DNA from: Clusia tigrina
Lineage: Eukaryota > Arthropoda > Insecta > Diptera > Clusiidae
Reading direction: 5' to 3'
Length of the DNA stretch: 64,000 bases
Assembly: GCA_920105625.2 (NCBI GenBank)
Contig: OV050033.1
Coordinates: 90,894,280 to 90,958,279, forward strand
Shown: piece after piece, positions 53,695 to 63,923 of the stretch
Layout: every line of letters begins with the position of its first letter
Numbering within the stretch: position 1 is the first letter of the stretch
Notes under the pieces: generated by a model
What the model was told of the DNA's origin: nothing
What the model saw: the letters and a program-made list of their open reading frames with translations, nothing else
Databases searched by the model: none
Translations under genes and position numbers: made by a program

Positions 53695-55130
53695 TGATAA
53701 AACTTCAAATGGCCCTAACTTCTATACGGTTCGTCCTACACCTATCAACGTTTGCAACAAACAAATGCTTGCAACTTTTTACTGGAGCGTCATAAAACCT
53801 TGAAATTTTGTAACAATAAAGTACTCAAGCCTCTTGTCAATTTAAGCTATCGCTCAAAGCTATGCTACACTTGAGTCCCAAATCAAACACTGATAAAACT
53901 TCAAATGGCCCTACCTTCTATACGGTAAGTCCTACTCCTATCAAATGCTTGTAACTTTTTACTGGAGCGTCATGAAACCTTGAAATTTTGTAACAATAAA
54001 GTACTCGAGCCTCTTGTCAATTTAAGTTATCGCTCAAAGCAATGCTACCCTTGAGTCCCAAATCAAACACTGATAAAACTTCAAATGGGCCTAACTTATA
54101 TACGGTACCTCCTACACCTATCAAAGTTTGCAACATACAAATGCTTGTAACTTTTTACTGGAGCGTCAAAAAATCTTGAAATTTTGTAACAATAAAGTAC
54201 TCGAGCCTCTTGTCAATTTAAGCTATCGCTCAAAGCTATGCTTCCCTTGAGTCCCAAATCAAACACTGATAAAACTTCAAATGGCCCTAACTTCTATACG
54301 GTACGTCCTACACCTATCAAAGTTTGCAACATACAAATGCTTGTAACTTTTTACTGGAGCGTCAGAAAATCTTGAAATTTTGTAACAATAAAGTACTCGA
54401 GCCTCTTGTCAATTTAAGCTATCGCTCAAAGCTATGCTACCCTTGAGTCCCAAATCAAACACTGATAAAACTTCATATGGCCCTAACTTCTATACGCTAT
54501 GTCCTTCACCTATCAAAGTTTGCAACATACAAATGCTTGTAACTTTTTACTGGAGCGTCATAAAACCTTGAAATTTTGTAACAATAAAGTACTCGAGCCT
54601 CTTGTGAATTTAAGCGATCGTTCAAAGCTATGCTACCCTTCAGTCCCAAATCAAACAATGTTGAAACTTCAAATGGCCCTAACTTCTATACGATACGTCC
54701 TACACCTATCAAACTTTGCAACATACAAATGCTTGTAACTTTTTACTGGAGCGTCATAAAACCTTGAAATTTTGTAACAATAAAGTACTCGAGCCTCTTT
54801 TCAATTTAAACTATCGCTCAAAGCTATGCTACCCTTGAGTCCCAAATCAAACACTGATAAAACTTCAAATGGCCCTAACTTCTATACATTACGTCCTACA
54901 ACTACCAAAGTTTGCAACATACAAATGATTGTAACTTTTTACTGGAGCGTCATAAAACCTTGAAATTTTGTAACAATAAAGTACTCGAGCCTCTTGTCAA
55001 TTTAAGCTATCGCTCAAAGCAATGCTACCCTTGAGTCCCAAATCAAACACTGATAAAACTTCAAATGGCCCTAACTTATATACGGTACGTCCTACACCTA
55101 TCAAAGTTTGCAACATACAAATGCTTGTAA
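53695..55130 (+). repeat. 1.4-kb block matching 57883-59318 at +4,188 bp
   Basis: CTACCTTC at 53911 aligns with 58099 and the truncated TATCAAATGC junction at 53941 with 58129. The GCGATCGTTC unit and the ACATTACGTCC unit follow in the same order. The match ends where GGAGTGTCATAAAATC faces GGAGCGTCAAAAAATT. Confidence 0.8.
53941..53948 (+). repeat. Junction of a 16-bp deletion between CAAA repeats (180-bp monomer)
   Basis: A normal unit has CTATCAAAG, then TTTGCAACATACAAATGC. Here CTATCAAATGC is read, so 16 bp between two CAAA (ATCAAA/ACAAA) direct repeats are missing. The same junction, with the same upstream GGTAAGTCCTACTCC, occurs at 58129 and 61533. It therefore arose once and was spread by block duplication. 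Confidence 0.85.
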
Positions 55131-56040
55131 CTTTTTACTGGAGTGTCATAAAATCTTGAAATTTTGTAACAATAAAGTACTCGAGCCTCTTGTCAATTTA
55201 AGCTATCGCTCAATGCTATGCTACCCTTGAGTCATAAATCAAACACTGATAAAAATTCAAATGGCCCTAAGTTCTATACGGTTCGTCCTACACCTATCAA
55301 CGTTTGCAACAAACAAATGCTTGCAATTTTTTACTGGAGCGTCATAAAACCTTGAAATTTTGTAACAATAAAGTACTCGAGCCTCTTGTCAATTTAAGCG
55401 ATCGTTCAAAGCTATGCTACCCTTCAGTCCCAAATCAAACAATGTTGAAACTTCAAATGGCCCTAACTTCTATACGATACGTCCTACACCTATCAAACTT
55501 TGCAACATACAAATGCTTGTAACTTTTTACTGGAGCGTCATAAAACCTTGAAATTTTGTAACAATAAAGTACTCGAGCCTCTTTTCAATTTAAACTATCG
55601 CTCAAAGCTATGCTACCCTTGAGTCCCAAATCAAACACTGATAAAACTTCAAATGGCCCTAACTTCTATACATTACGTCCTACAACTACCAAAGTTTGCA
55701 ACATACAAATGATTGTAACTTTTTACTGGAGCGTCATAAAACCTTGAAATGTTGTAACAATAAAGTACTCGAGCCTCTTGTCAATTTAAGTTATCGCTCA
55801 AAGCAATGCTACCCTTGAGTCCCAAATCAAACACTGATAAAACTTCAAATGGCCCTAACTTATATACGGTACGTCCTACACCTATCAAAGTTTGCAACAT
55901 ACAAATGCTTGTAACTTTTTACTGGAGCGTCAAAAAATTTTGAAATTTTGTAACAATAAAGTACTCGAGCCTCTTGTCAATTTAAGCTATCGCTCAAAGC
56001 TATGCTTCCCTTGAGTCCCAAATCAAACACTGATAAAACT

Positions 56041-56146
56041 TCAAATGGAAATTTTGTAACAATAAAGTACTCGAGCCTCTTGTCAATTTAAGTTATCGCT
56101 CAAAGCTATGCTACCCTTGAGTTCCAAAGCAAACACTGATAAAACT
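56041..56146 (+). repeat. 106-bp truncated monomer (90-bp internal deletion), first copy
   Basis: TCAAATGG joins straight to AAATTTTGTAAC, so the 90 bases from CCCTAACTTC to the usual CATAAAATCTTG end are missing. The next TCAAATGG starts 106 bp later. Little microhomology is evident at the junction. The unit loses the whole CGGTACGTCC to GAGCGTCAT part but keeps AATAAAG, AGTACTCGAG and the distal part. Confidence 0.9.
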
Positions 56147-58128
56147 TCAAATGGCCCTAACTTCTATGCGGTACGTCCTACACCTATCAAAGTTTGCAAC
56201 ATACAAATGCTTGTAACTTTTTACTGGAGCGTCATAAAACCTGAAAATTTTGTAACAATAAAGTACTCGAGCCTCTTGTCAATTTAAGCTATCGCTCAAA
56301 GCCTTGAGTCCCAAATCAAGCACTGATAAAACTTCAAATGACCATAACTTCTGTACGGTACGTCCTAAGCCTATCAAAGTTTGCAACATACAAATGCTTG
56401 TAGCTTTTTACTGGAGCGTCATAAGGCCTTGAAATTTTGTAACAATAAAGTACTCGAGCCTCTTGTCAATTTAAGCTATCGCTCAAAGCTATGCTACACT
56501 TGAGTCCCAAATCAAACACTGATAAAACTTCAAATGGCCCTAACTTATATACGGTACGTCCTACACCTATCAAAGTTTGCAACATACAAATGCTTGTAAC
56601 TTTTTACTGGAGTGTCATAAAATCTTGAAATTTTGTAACAATAAAGTACTCGAGCCTCTTGTCAATTTAAGCTATCGCTCAATGCTATGCTACCCTTGAG
56701 TCATAAATCAAACACTGATAAAAATTCAAATGGCCCTAAGTTCTATACGGTTCGTCCTACACCTATCAACGTTTGCAACAAACAAATGCTTGCAATTTTT
56801 TACTGGAGCGTCATAAAACCTTGAAATTTTGTAACAATAAAGTACTCGAGCCTCTTGTCAATTTAAGCTATCGCTCAAAGCTATGCTACACTTGAGTCCC
56901 AAATCAAACACTGATAAAACTTCAAATGGCCCTAACTTCTATACGGTGCATCCTACACCTATCAAAGTTTGCAACATGCAAATGCTTGTAAATTTTTACT
57001 GGAGCGTCATAAAACCTTGAAATTTTGTAACAAGAAAGTACTCGAGCCTCTTGTCAATTTAAGCTATAGCTCAAAGCTATGCTACCCTTGAGTCCCAAAT
57101 CAAACACTGATAAAACTTCATATGGCCCTAACTTCTATACGCTATGTCCTGCAACTATCAAAGTTTGCAACATACAAATGCTTGTAACTTTTTACTGGAG
57201 CGTCATAAAACCTTGAAATTTTGTAACAATAAAGTTCTCGAGCCTCTTGTCAATTTAAGCGATCGTTCAAAGCTATGCTACCCTTCAGTCCCAAATCAAA
57301 CACTGTTGAAACTTCAAATGGCCCTAACTTCTATACGATACGTCCTACACCTATCAAACTTTGCAACATACAAATGCTTGTAACTTTTTACTGGAGCGTC
57401 ATAAAACCTTGAAATTTTGTAACAATAAAGTACTCGAGCCTCTTTTCAATTTAAACTATCGCTCAAAGCTATGCTACCCTTGAGTCCCAAATCAAACACT
57501 GATAAAACTTCAAATGGCCTTAACTTCTATACATTATGTCCTACAACCACCAAAGTTTGCAACATACAAATGATTGTAACTTTTTACTGGAGCGTCATAA
57601 AACCTTGAAATTTTGTAACAATAAAGTAATCGAGCCTCTTGTCAATTTAAGCTATCGCTCAAAGCTATGCTACATTTGAGTCCCAAATCAAACACTGAAA
57701 AAACTTCAAATGGCCCTAACTTCTATACGGTGCATCCTACACCTATCAAAGTTTGCAACATACAAATGCTTGTAACTTTTTACTGGAGCGTCATAAAACC
57801 TTGAAATTTTGTAACAAGAAAGTACTCGAGCCTCTTGTCAATTTAAGCTATCGCTCAAAGCCTTGAGTCCCAAATCAAACACTGATAAAACTTCAAATGG
57901 CCCTAACTTCTATACGGTTCGTCCTACACCTATCAACGTTTGCAACAAACAAATGCTTGCAACTTTTTACTGGAGCGTCATAAAACCTTGAAATTTTGTA
58001 ACAATAAAGTACTCGAGCCTCTTGTCAATTTAAGCTATCGCTCAAAGCTATGCTACACTTGAGTCCCAAATCAAACACTGATAAAACTTCAAATGGCCCT
58101 ACCTTCTATACGGTAAGTCCTACTCCTA

Positions 58129-58136
58129 TCAAATGC
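58129..58136 (+). repeat. 180-bp monomer junction, second copy
   Basis: CTATCAAATGC junction identical to that at 53941, 4,188 bp downstream. It is linked to CTACCTTCTATACGG and GGTAAGTCC upstream and CATGAAACC downstream. Confidence 0.85.
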
Positions 58137-59444
58137 TTGTAACTTTTTACTGGAGCGTCATGAAACCTTGAAATTTTGTAACAATAAAGTACTCGAGCCT
58201 CTTGTCAATTTAAGTTATCGCTCAAAGCAATGCTACCCTTGAGTTCCAAATCAAACACTGATAAAACTTCAAATGGCCCTAACTTATATACGGTACCTCC
58301 TACACCTATCAAAGTTTGCAACATACAAATGCTTGTAACTTTTTACTGGAGCGTCAAAAAATCTTGAAATTTTGTAACAATAAAGTACTCGAGCCTCTTG
58401 TCAATTTAAGCTATCGCTCAAAGCTATGCTTCCCTTGAGTCCCAAATCAAACACTGATAAAACTTCAAATGGCCCTAACTTCTATACGGTACGTCCTACA
58501 CCTATCAAAGTTTGCAACATACAAATGCTTGTAACTTTTTACTGGAGCGTCATAAAATCTTGAAATTTTGTAACAATAAAGTACTCGAGCCTCTTGTCAA
58601 TTTAAGCTATCGCTCAAAGCTATGCTACCCTTGAGTCCCAAATCAAACACTGATAAAACTTCATATGGCCCTAACTTCTATACGCTATGTCCTTCACCTA
58701 TCAAAGTTTGCAACATACAAATGCTTGTAACTTTTTACTGGAGCGTCATAAAACCTTGAAATTTTGTAACAATAAAGTACTCGAGCCTCTTGTGAATTTA
58801 AGCGATCGTTCAAAGCTATGCTACCCTTCAGTCCCAAATCAAACAATGTTGAAACTTCAAATGGCCCTAACTTCTATACGATACGTCCTACACCTATCAA
58901 ACTTTGCAACATACAAATGCTTGTAACTTTTTACTGGAGCGTCATAAAACCTTGAAATTTTGTAACAATAAAGTACTCGAGCCTCTTTTCAATTTAAACT
59001 ATCGCTCAAAGCTATGCTACCCTTGAGTCCCAAATCAAACACTGATAAAACTTCAAATGGCCCTAACTTCTATACATTACGTCCTACAACTACCAAAGTT
59101 TGCAACATACAAATGATTGTAACTTTTTACTGGAGCGTCATAAAACCTTGAAATTTTGTAACAATAAAGTACTCGAGCCTCTTGTCAATTTAAGTTATCG
59201 CTCAAAGCAATGCTACCCTTGAGTTCCAAATCAAACACTGATAAAACTTCAAATGGCCCTAACTTATATACGGTACGTCCTACACCTATCAAAGTTTGCA
59301 ACATACAAATGCTTGTAACTTTTTACTGGAGCGTCAAAAAATTTTGAAATTTTGTAACAATAAAGTACTCGAGCCTCTTGTCAATTTAAGCTATCGCTCA
59401 AAGCTATGCTTCCCTTGAGTCCCAAATCAAACACTGATAAAACT

Positions 59445-59550
59445 TCAAATGGAAATTTTGTAACAATAAAGTACTCGAGCCTCTTGTCAATTTAAGTTAT
59501 CGCTCAAAGCTATGCTACCCTTGAGTCCCAAAGCAAACACTGATAAAACT
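59445..59550 (+). repeat. 106-bp truncated monomer, second copy
   Basis: Same junction (AAATGGAAATTTTG) and same 106-bp length as at 56041, 3,404 bp downstream. The following unit reads GAGTCCCAAAGC here and GAGTTCCAAAGC after the first copy, so one substitution separates them just beyond the junction. Confidence 0.9.
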
Positions 59551-61532
59551 TCAAATGGCCCTAACTTCTATGCGGTACGTCCTACACCTATCAAAGTTTG
59601 CAACATACAAATGCTTGTAACTTTTTACTGGAGCGTCATAAAACCTGAAAATTTTGTAACAATAAAGTACTCGAGCCTCTTGTCAATTTAAGCTATCGCT
59701 CAAAGCCTTGAGTCCCAAATCAAACACTGATAAAACTTCAAATGACCATAACTTCTGTACGGTACGTCCTAAGCCTATCAAAGTTTGCAACATACAAATG
59801 CTTGTAGCTTTTTACTGGAGCGTCATAAGGCCTTGAAATTTTGTAACAATAAAGTACTCGAGCCTCTTGTCAATTTAAGCTATCGCTCAAAGCTATGCTA
59901 CACTTGAGTCCCAAATCAAACACTGATAAAACTTCAAATGGCCCTAACTTATATACGGTACGTCCTACACCTATCAAAGTTTGCAACATACAAATGCTTG
60001 TAACTTTTTACTGGAGTGTCATAAAATCTTGAAATTTTGTAACAATAAAGTACTCGAGCCTCTTGTCAATTTAAGCTATCGCTCAATGCTATGCTACCCT
60101 TGAGTCATAAATCAAACACTGATAAAAATTCAAATGGCCCTAAGTTCTATACGGTTCGTCCTACACCTATCAACGTTTGCAACAAACAAATGCTTGCAAT
60201 TTTTTACTGGAGCGTCATAAAACCTTGAAATTTTGTAACAATAAAGTACTCGAGCCTCTTGTCAATTTAAGCTATCGCTCAAAGCTATGCTACACTTGAG
60301 TCCCAAATCAAACACTGATAAAACTTCAAATGGCCCTAACTTCTATACGGTGCATCCTACACCTATCAAAGTTTGCAACATGCAAATGCTTGTAAATTTT
60401 TACTGGAGCGTCATAAAACCTTGAAATTTTGTAACAAGAAAGTACTCGAGCCTCTTGTCAATTTAAGCTATAGCTCAAAGCTATGCTACCCTTGAGTCCC
60501 AAATCAAACACTGATAAAACTTCATATGGCCCTAACTTCTATACGCTATGTCCTGCAACTATCAAAGTTTGCAACATACAAATGCTTGTAACTTTTTACT
60601 GGAGCGTCATAAAACCTTGAAATTTTGTAACAATAAAGTTCTCGATCCTCTTGTCAATTTAAGCGATCGTTCAAAGCTATGCTACCCTTCAGTCCCAAAT
60701 CAAACACTGTTGAAACTTCAAATGGCCCTAACTTCTATACGATACGTCCTACACCTATCAAACTTTGCAACATACAAATGCTTGTAACTTTTTACTGGAG
60801 CGTCATAAAACCTTGAAATTTTGTAACAATAAAGTACTCGAGCCTCTTTTCAATTTAAACTATCGCTCAAAGCTATGCTACCCTTGAGTCCCAAATCAAA
60901 CACTGATAAAACTTCAAATGGCCCTAACTTCTATACATTATGTCCTACAACCACCAAAGTTTGCAACATACAAATGATTGTAACTTTTTACTGGAGCGTC
61001 ATAAAACCTTGAAATTTTGTAACAATAAAGTAATCGAGCCTCTTGTCAATTTAAGCTATCGCTCAAAGCTATGCTACATTTGAGTCCCAAATCAAACACT
61101 GATAAAACTTCAAATGGCCCTAACTTCTATAGGGTGCATCCTACACCTATCAAAGTTTGCAACATACAAATGCTTGTAACTTTTTACTGGAGCGTCATAA
61201 AACCTTGAAATTTTGTAACAAGAAAGTACTCGAGCCTCTTGTCAATTTAAGCTATCGCTCAAAGCCTTGAGTCCCAAATCAAACACTGATAAAACTTCAA
61301 ATGCCCCTAACTTCTATACGGTTCGTCCTACACCTATCAACGTTTGCAACAAACAAATGCTTGCAACTTTTTACTGGAGCGTCATAAAACCTTGAAATTT
61401 TGTAACAATAAAGTACTCGAGCCTCTTGTCAATTTAAGCTATCGCTCAAAGCTATGCTACACTTGAGTCCCAAATCAAACACTGATAAAACTTCAAATGG
61501 CCCTACCTTCTATACGGTAAGTCCTACTCCTA

Positions 61533-61540
61533 TCAAATGC
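61533..61540 (+). repeat. 180-bp monomer junction, third copy
   Basis: CTATCAAATGC junction identical to those at 53941 and 58129, 3,404 bp after the second. It confirms the third copy of this part of the higher-order unit. Confidence 0.85.
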
Positions 61541-62819
61541 TTGTAACTTTTTACTGGAGCGTCATGAAACCTTGAAATTTTGTAACAATAAAGTACTCGA
61601 GCCTCTTGTCAATTTAAGTTATCGCTCAAAGCAATGCTACCCTTGAGTCCCAAATCAAACACTGATAAAACTTCAAATGGCCCTAACTTATATACGGTAC
61701 CTCCTACACCTATCAAAGTTTGCAACATACAAATGCTTGTAACTTTTTACTGGAGCGTCATAAAATCTTGAAATTTTGTAACAATAAAGTACTCGAGCCT
61801 CTTGTCAATTTAAGTTATCGCTCAAAGCAATGCTACCCTTGAGTCCCAAATCAAACACTGATAAAACTTCAAATGGCCCTAACTTATATACGGTACGTCC
61901 TACACCTATCAAAGTTTGCAACATACAAATGCTTGTAACTTTTTACTGGAGCGTCAAAAAATTTTGAAATTTTGTAACAATAAAGTACTCGAGCCTCTTG
62001 TCAATTTAAGCTATCGCTCAAAGCTATGCTTCCCTTGAGTCCCAAATCAAACACTGATAAAACTTCAAATGGCCCTAACTTCTATACGGTACGTCCTACA
62101 CCTATCAAAGTTTGCAACATACAAATGCTTGTAACTTTTTACTGGAGCGTCATAAAATCTTGAAATTTTGTAACAATAAAGTACTCGAGCCTCTTGTCAA
62201 TTTAAGCTATCGCTCAAAGCTATGCTACCCTTGAGTCATAAATCAAACACTGATAAAACTTCAAATGGCCCTAACTTATATACGGTACGTCCTACACCTA
62301 TCAAAGTTTGCAACATACAAATGCTTGTAACTTTTTACTGGAGCGTCAAAAAATCTTGAAATTTTGTAACAATAAAGTACTCGAGCCTCTTGTCAATTTA
62401 AGTTATTCCTCAAAGCTATGCTACCCTTGAGTCCCAAATCAAACACTGATAAAACTTCAAATGGCCCTAACTTCTATACGGTACATCCTATACCTATCAA
62501 AGTTGCAACAATAAAATGCTTGTAACTTTTTACTGGAGCGTCATAAAACCTTGAAATTTTGTAACAATAAAGTACTCGAGCCTCTTGTCAATTTAAGTTA
62601 TCGCTCAAAGCTATGCTACCCTTGAGTTCCAAAGCAAACACTGATAAAACTTCAAATGGCCCTAACTTCTATGCGGTACGTCCTACACCTATCAAAGTTT
62701 GCAACATACAAATGCTTGTAACTTTTTACTGGAGCGTCATAAAACCTGAAAATTTTGTAACAATAAAGTACTCGAGCCTCTTGTCAATTTAAGTTATCGC
62801 TCAAAGCTATGCTTCCCTT

Positions 62820-63135
62820 GAGTCCCAAATCAAACACTGATAAAACTTCATATGGCCCTAACTTCTATACGCTATGTCCTTCACCTATCAAAGTTTGCAA
62901 CATACAAATGCTTGTAACTTTTTACTGGAGCGTCATAAAACCTTGAAATTTTGTAACAATAAAGTACTCGAGCCTCTTGTGAATTTAAGCGATCGTTCAA
63001 AGCTATGCTACCCTTCAGTCCCAAATCAAACAATGTTGAAACTTCAAATGGCCCTAACTTCTATACGATACGTCCTACACCTATCAAACTTTGCAACATA
63101 CAAATGCTTGTAACTTTTTACTGGAGCGTCATAAA
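62820..63135 (+). repeat. Block matching 58633-58948 at +4,187 bp
   Basis: The TATACGCTATGTCCTTC unit followed by the GTGAATTTAAGCGATCGTTC unit occurs here and near 58687 and 54499. The offset from the second copy is 4,187 bp. It gives a third partial copy of the GCGATCGTTC module, after which the array continues with GCAATGC monomers rather than the ACATTACGTCC unit. Confidence 0.78.
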
Positions 63136-63139
63136 ACCT

Positions 63140-63923
63140 TGAAATTTTGTAACAATAAAGTACTCGAGCCTCTTGTCAATTTAAGTTATCGCTCAAAGCA
63201 ATGCTACCCTTGAGTCCCAAATCAAACACTGATAAAACTTCAAATGGCCCTAACTTATATACGGTACGTCCTACACCTATCAAAGTTTGCAACATACAAA
63301 TGCTTGTAACTTTTTACTGGAGCGTCAAAAAATTTTGAAATTTTGTAACAATAAAGTACTCGAGCCTCTTGTCAATTTAAGCTATCGCTCAAAGCTATGC
63401 TTCCCTTGAGTCCCAAATCAAACACTGAGAAAACTTCAAATGGCCCTAACTTCTATACGGTACGTCCTACACCTATCAAAGTTTGCAACATACAAATGCT
63501 TGTAACTTTTTACTGGAGCGTCATAAAATCTTGAAATTTTGTAACAATAAAGTACTCGAGCCTCTTGTCAATTTAAGTTATCGCTCAAAGCAATGCTACC
63601 CTTGAGTCCCAAATCAAACACTGATAAAACTTCAAATGGCCCTAACTTATATACGGTACGTCCTACACCTATCAAAGTTTGCAACATACAAATGCTTGTA
63701 ACTTTTTACTGGAGCGTCAAAAAATTTTGAAATTTTGTAACAATAAAGTACTCGAGCCTCTTGTCAATTTAAGCTATCGCTCAAAGCTATGCTTCCCTTG
63801 AGTCCCAAATCAAACACTGATAAAACTTCAAATGGCCCTAACTTCTATACGGTACGTCCTACACCTATCAAAGTTTGCAACATACAAATGCTTGTAACTT
63901 TTTACTGGAGCGTCATAAAATCT
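63140..63923 (+). repeat. Tandem pair of a 392-bp dimer
   Basis: 63140-63531 and 63532-63923 each hold a GTTATCGCTCAAAGCAATGC monomer with GCGTCAAAAAATTTTG, followed by a TGCTTCCC monomer. One difference was noticed: ACTGAGAAAAC near 63425 against ACTGATAAAAC near 63817. The same dimer also appears near 61808-62160. Confidence 0.82.

Larger units (their letters stand above)
55330..58400 (+). repeat. 3,404-bp tandem higher-order repeat, first copy
   Basis: This block matches 58734-61804 at 3,404 bp. Anchors are the 106-bp monomer at 56041 and 59445, CTACCTTC at 58099 and 61503, and the TATACGCTATGTCCTGC unit near 57133 and 60537. The value equals 18 monomers minus 90 bp, 16 bp and two 9-bp deletions. 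Deletion sizes read from single monomers therefore account exactly for the block length. Confidence 0.88.
58734..61804 (+). repeat. 3,404-bp tandem higher-order repeat, second copy
   Basis: This is the partner of 55330-58400. Differences include CTCGATCCTC near 60643 against CTCGAGCCTC, CTATAGGGTGC near 61128 against CTATACGGTGC, CTGATAAAAC near 61100 against CTGAAAAAAC, and AAATGCCCC near 61300 against AAATGGCCC. The match fades near 61804, where the next unit changes to the GCAATGC type. Confidence 0.88.

Noticed and set aside
54499..63113. Recurring 72-79-codon frames in the right end, and 61-codon frames on the minus strand at 678-1059, 10207 and 17770
   Set aside because: They are translations of the tandem monomer through the few copies where a stop codon happens to be mutated. 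They repeat because the DNA repeats, have no family features, and most other monomers break the frame.
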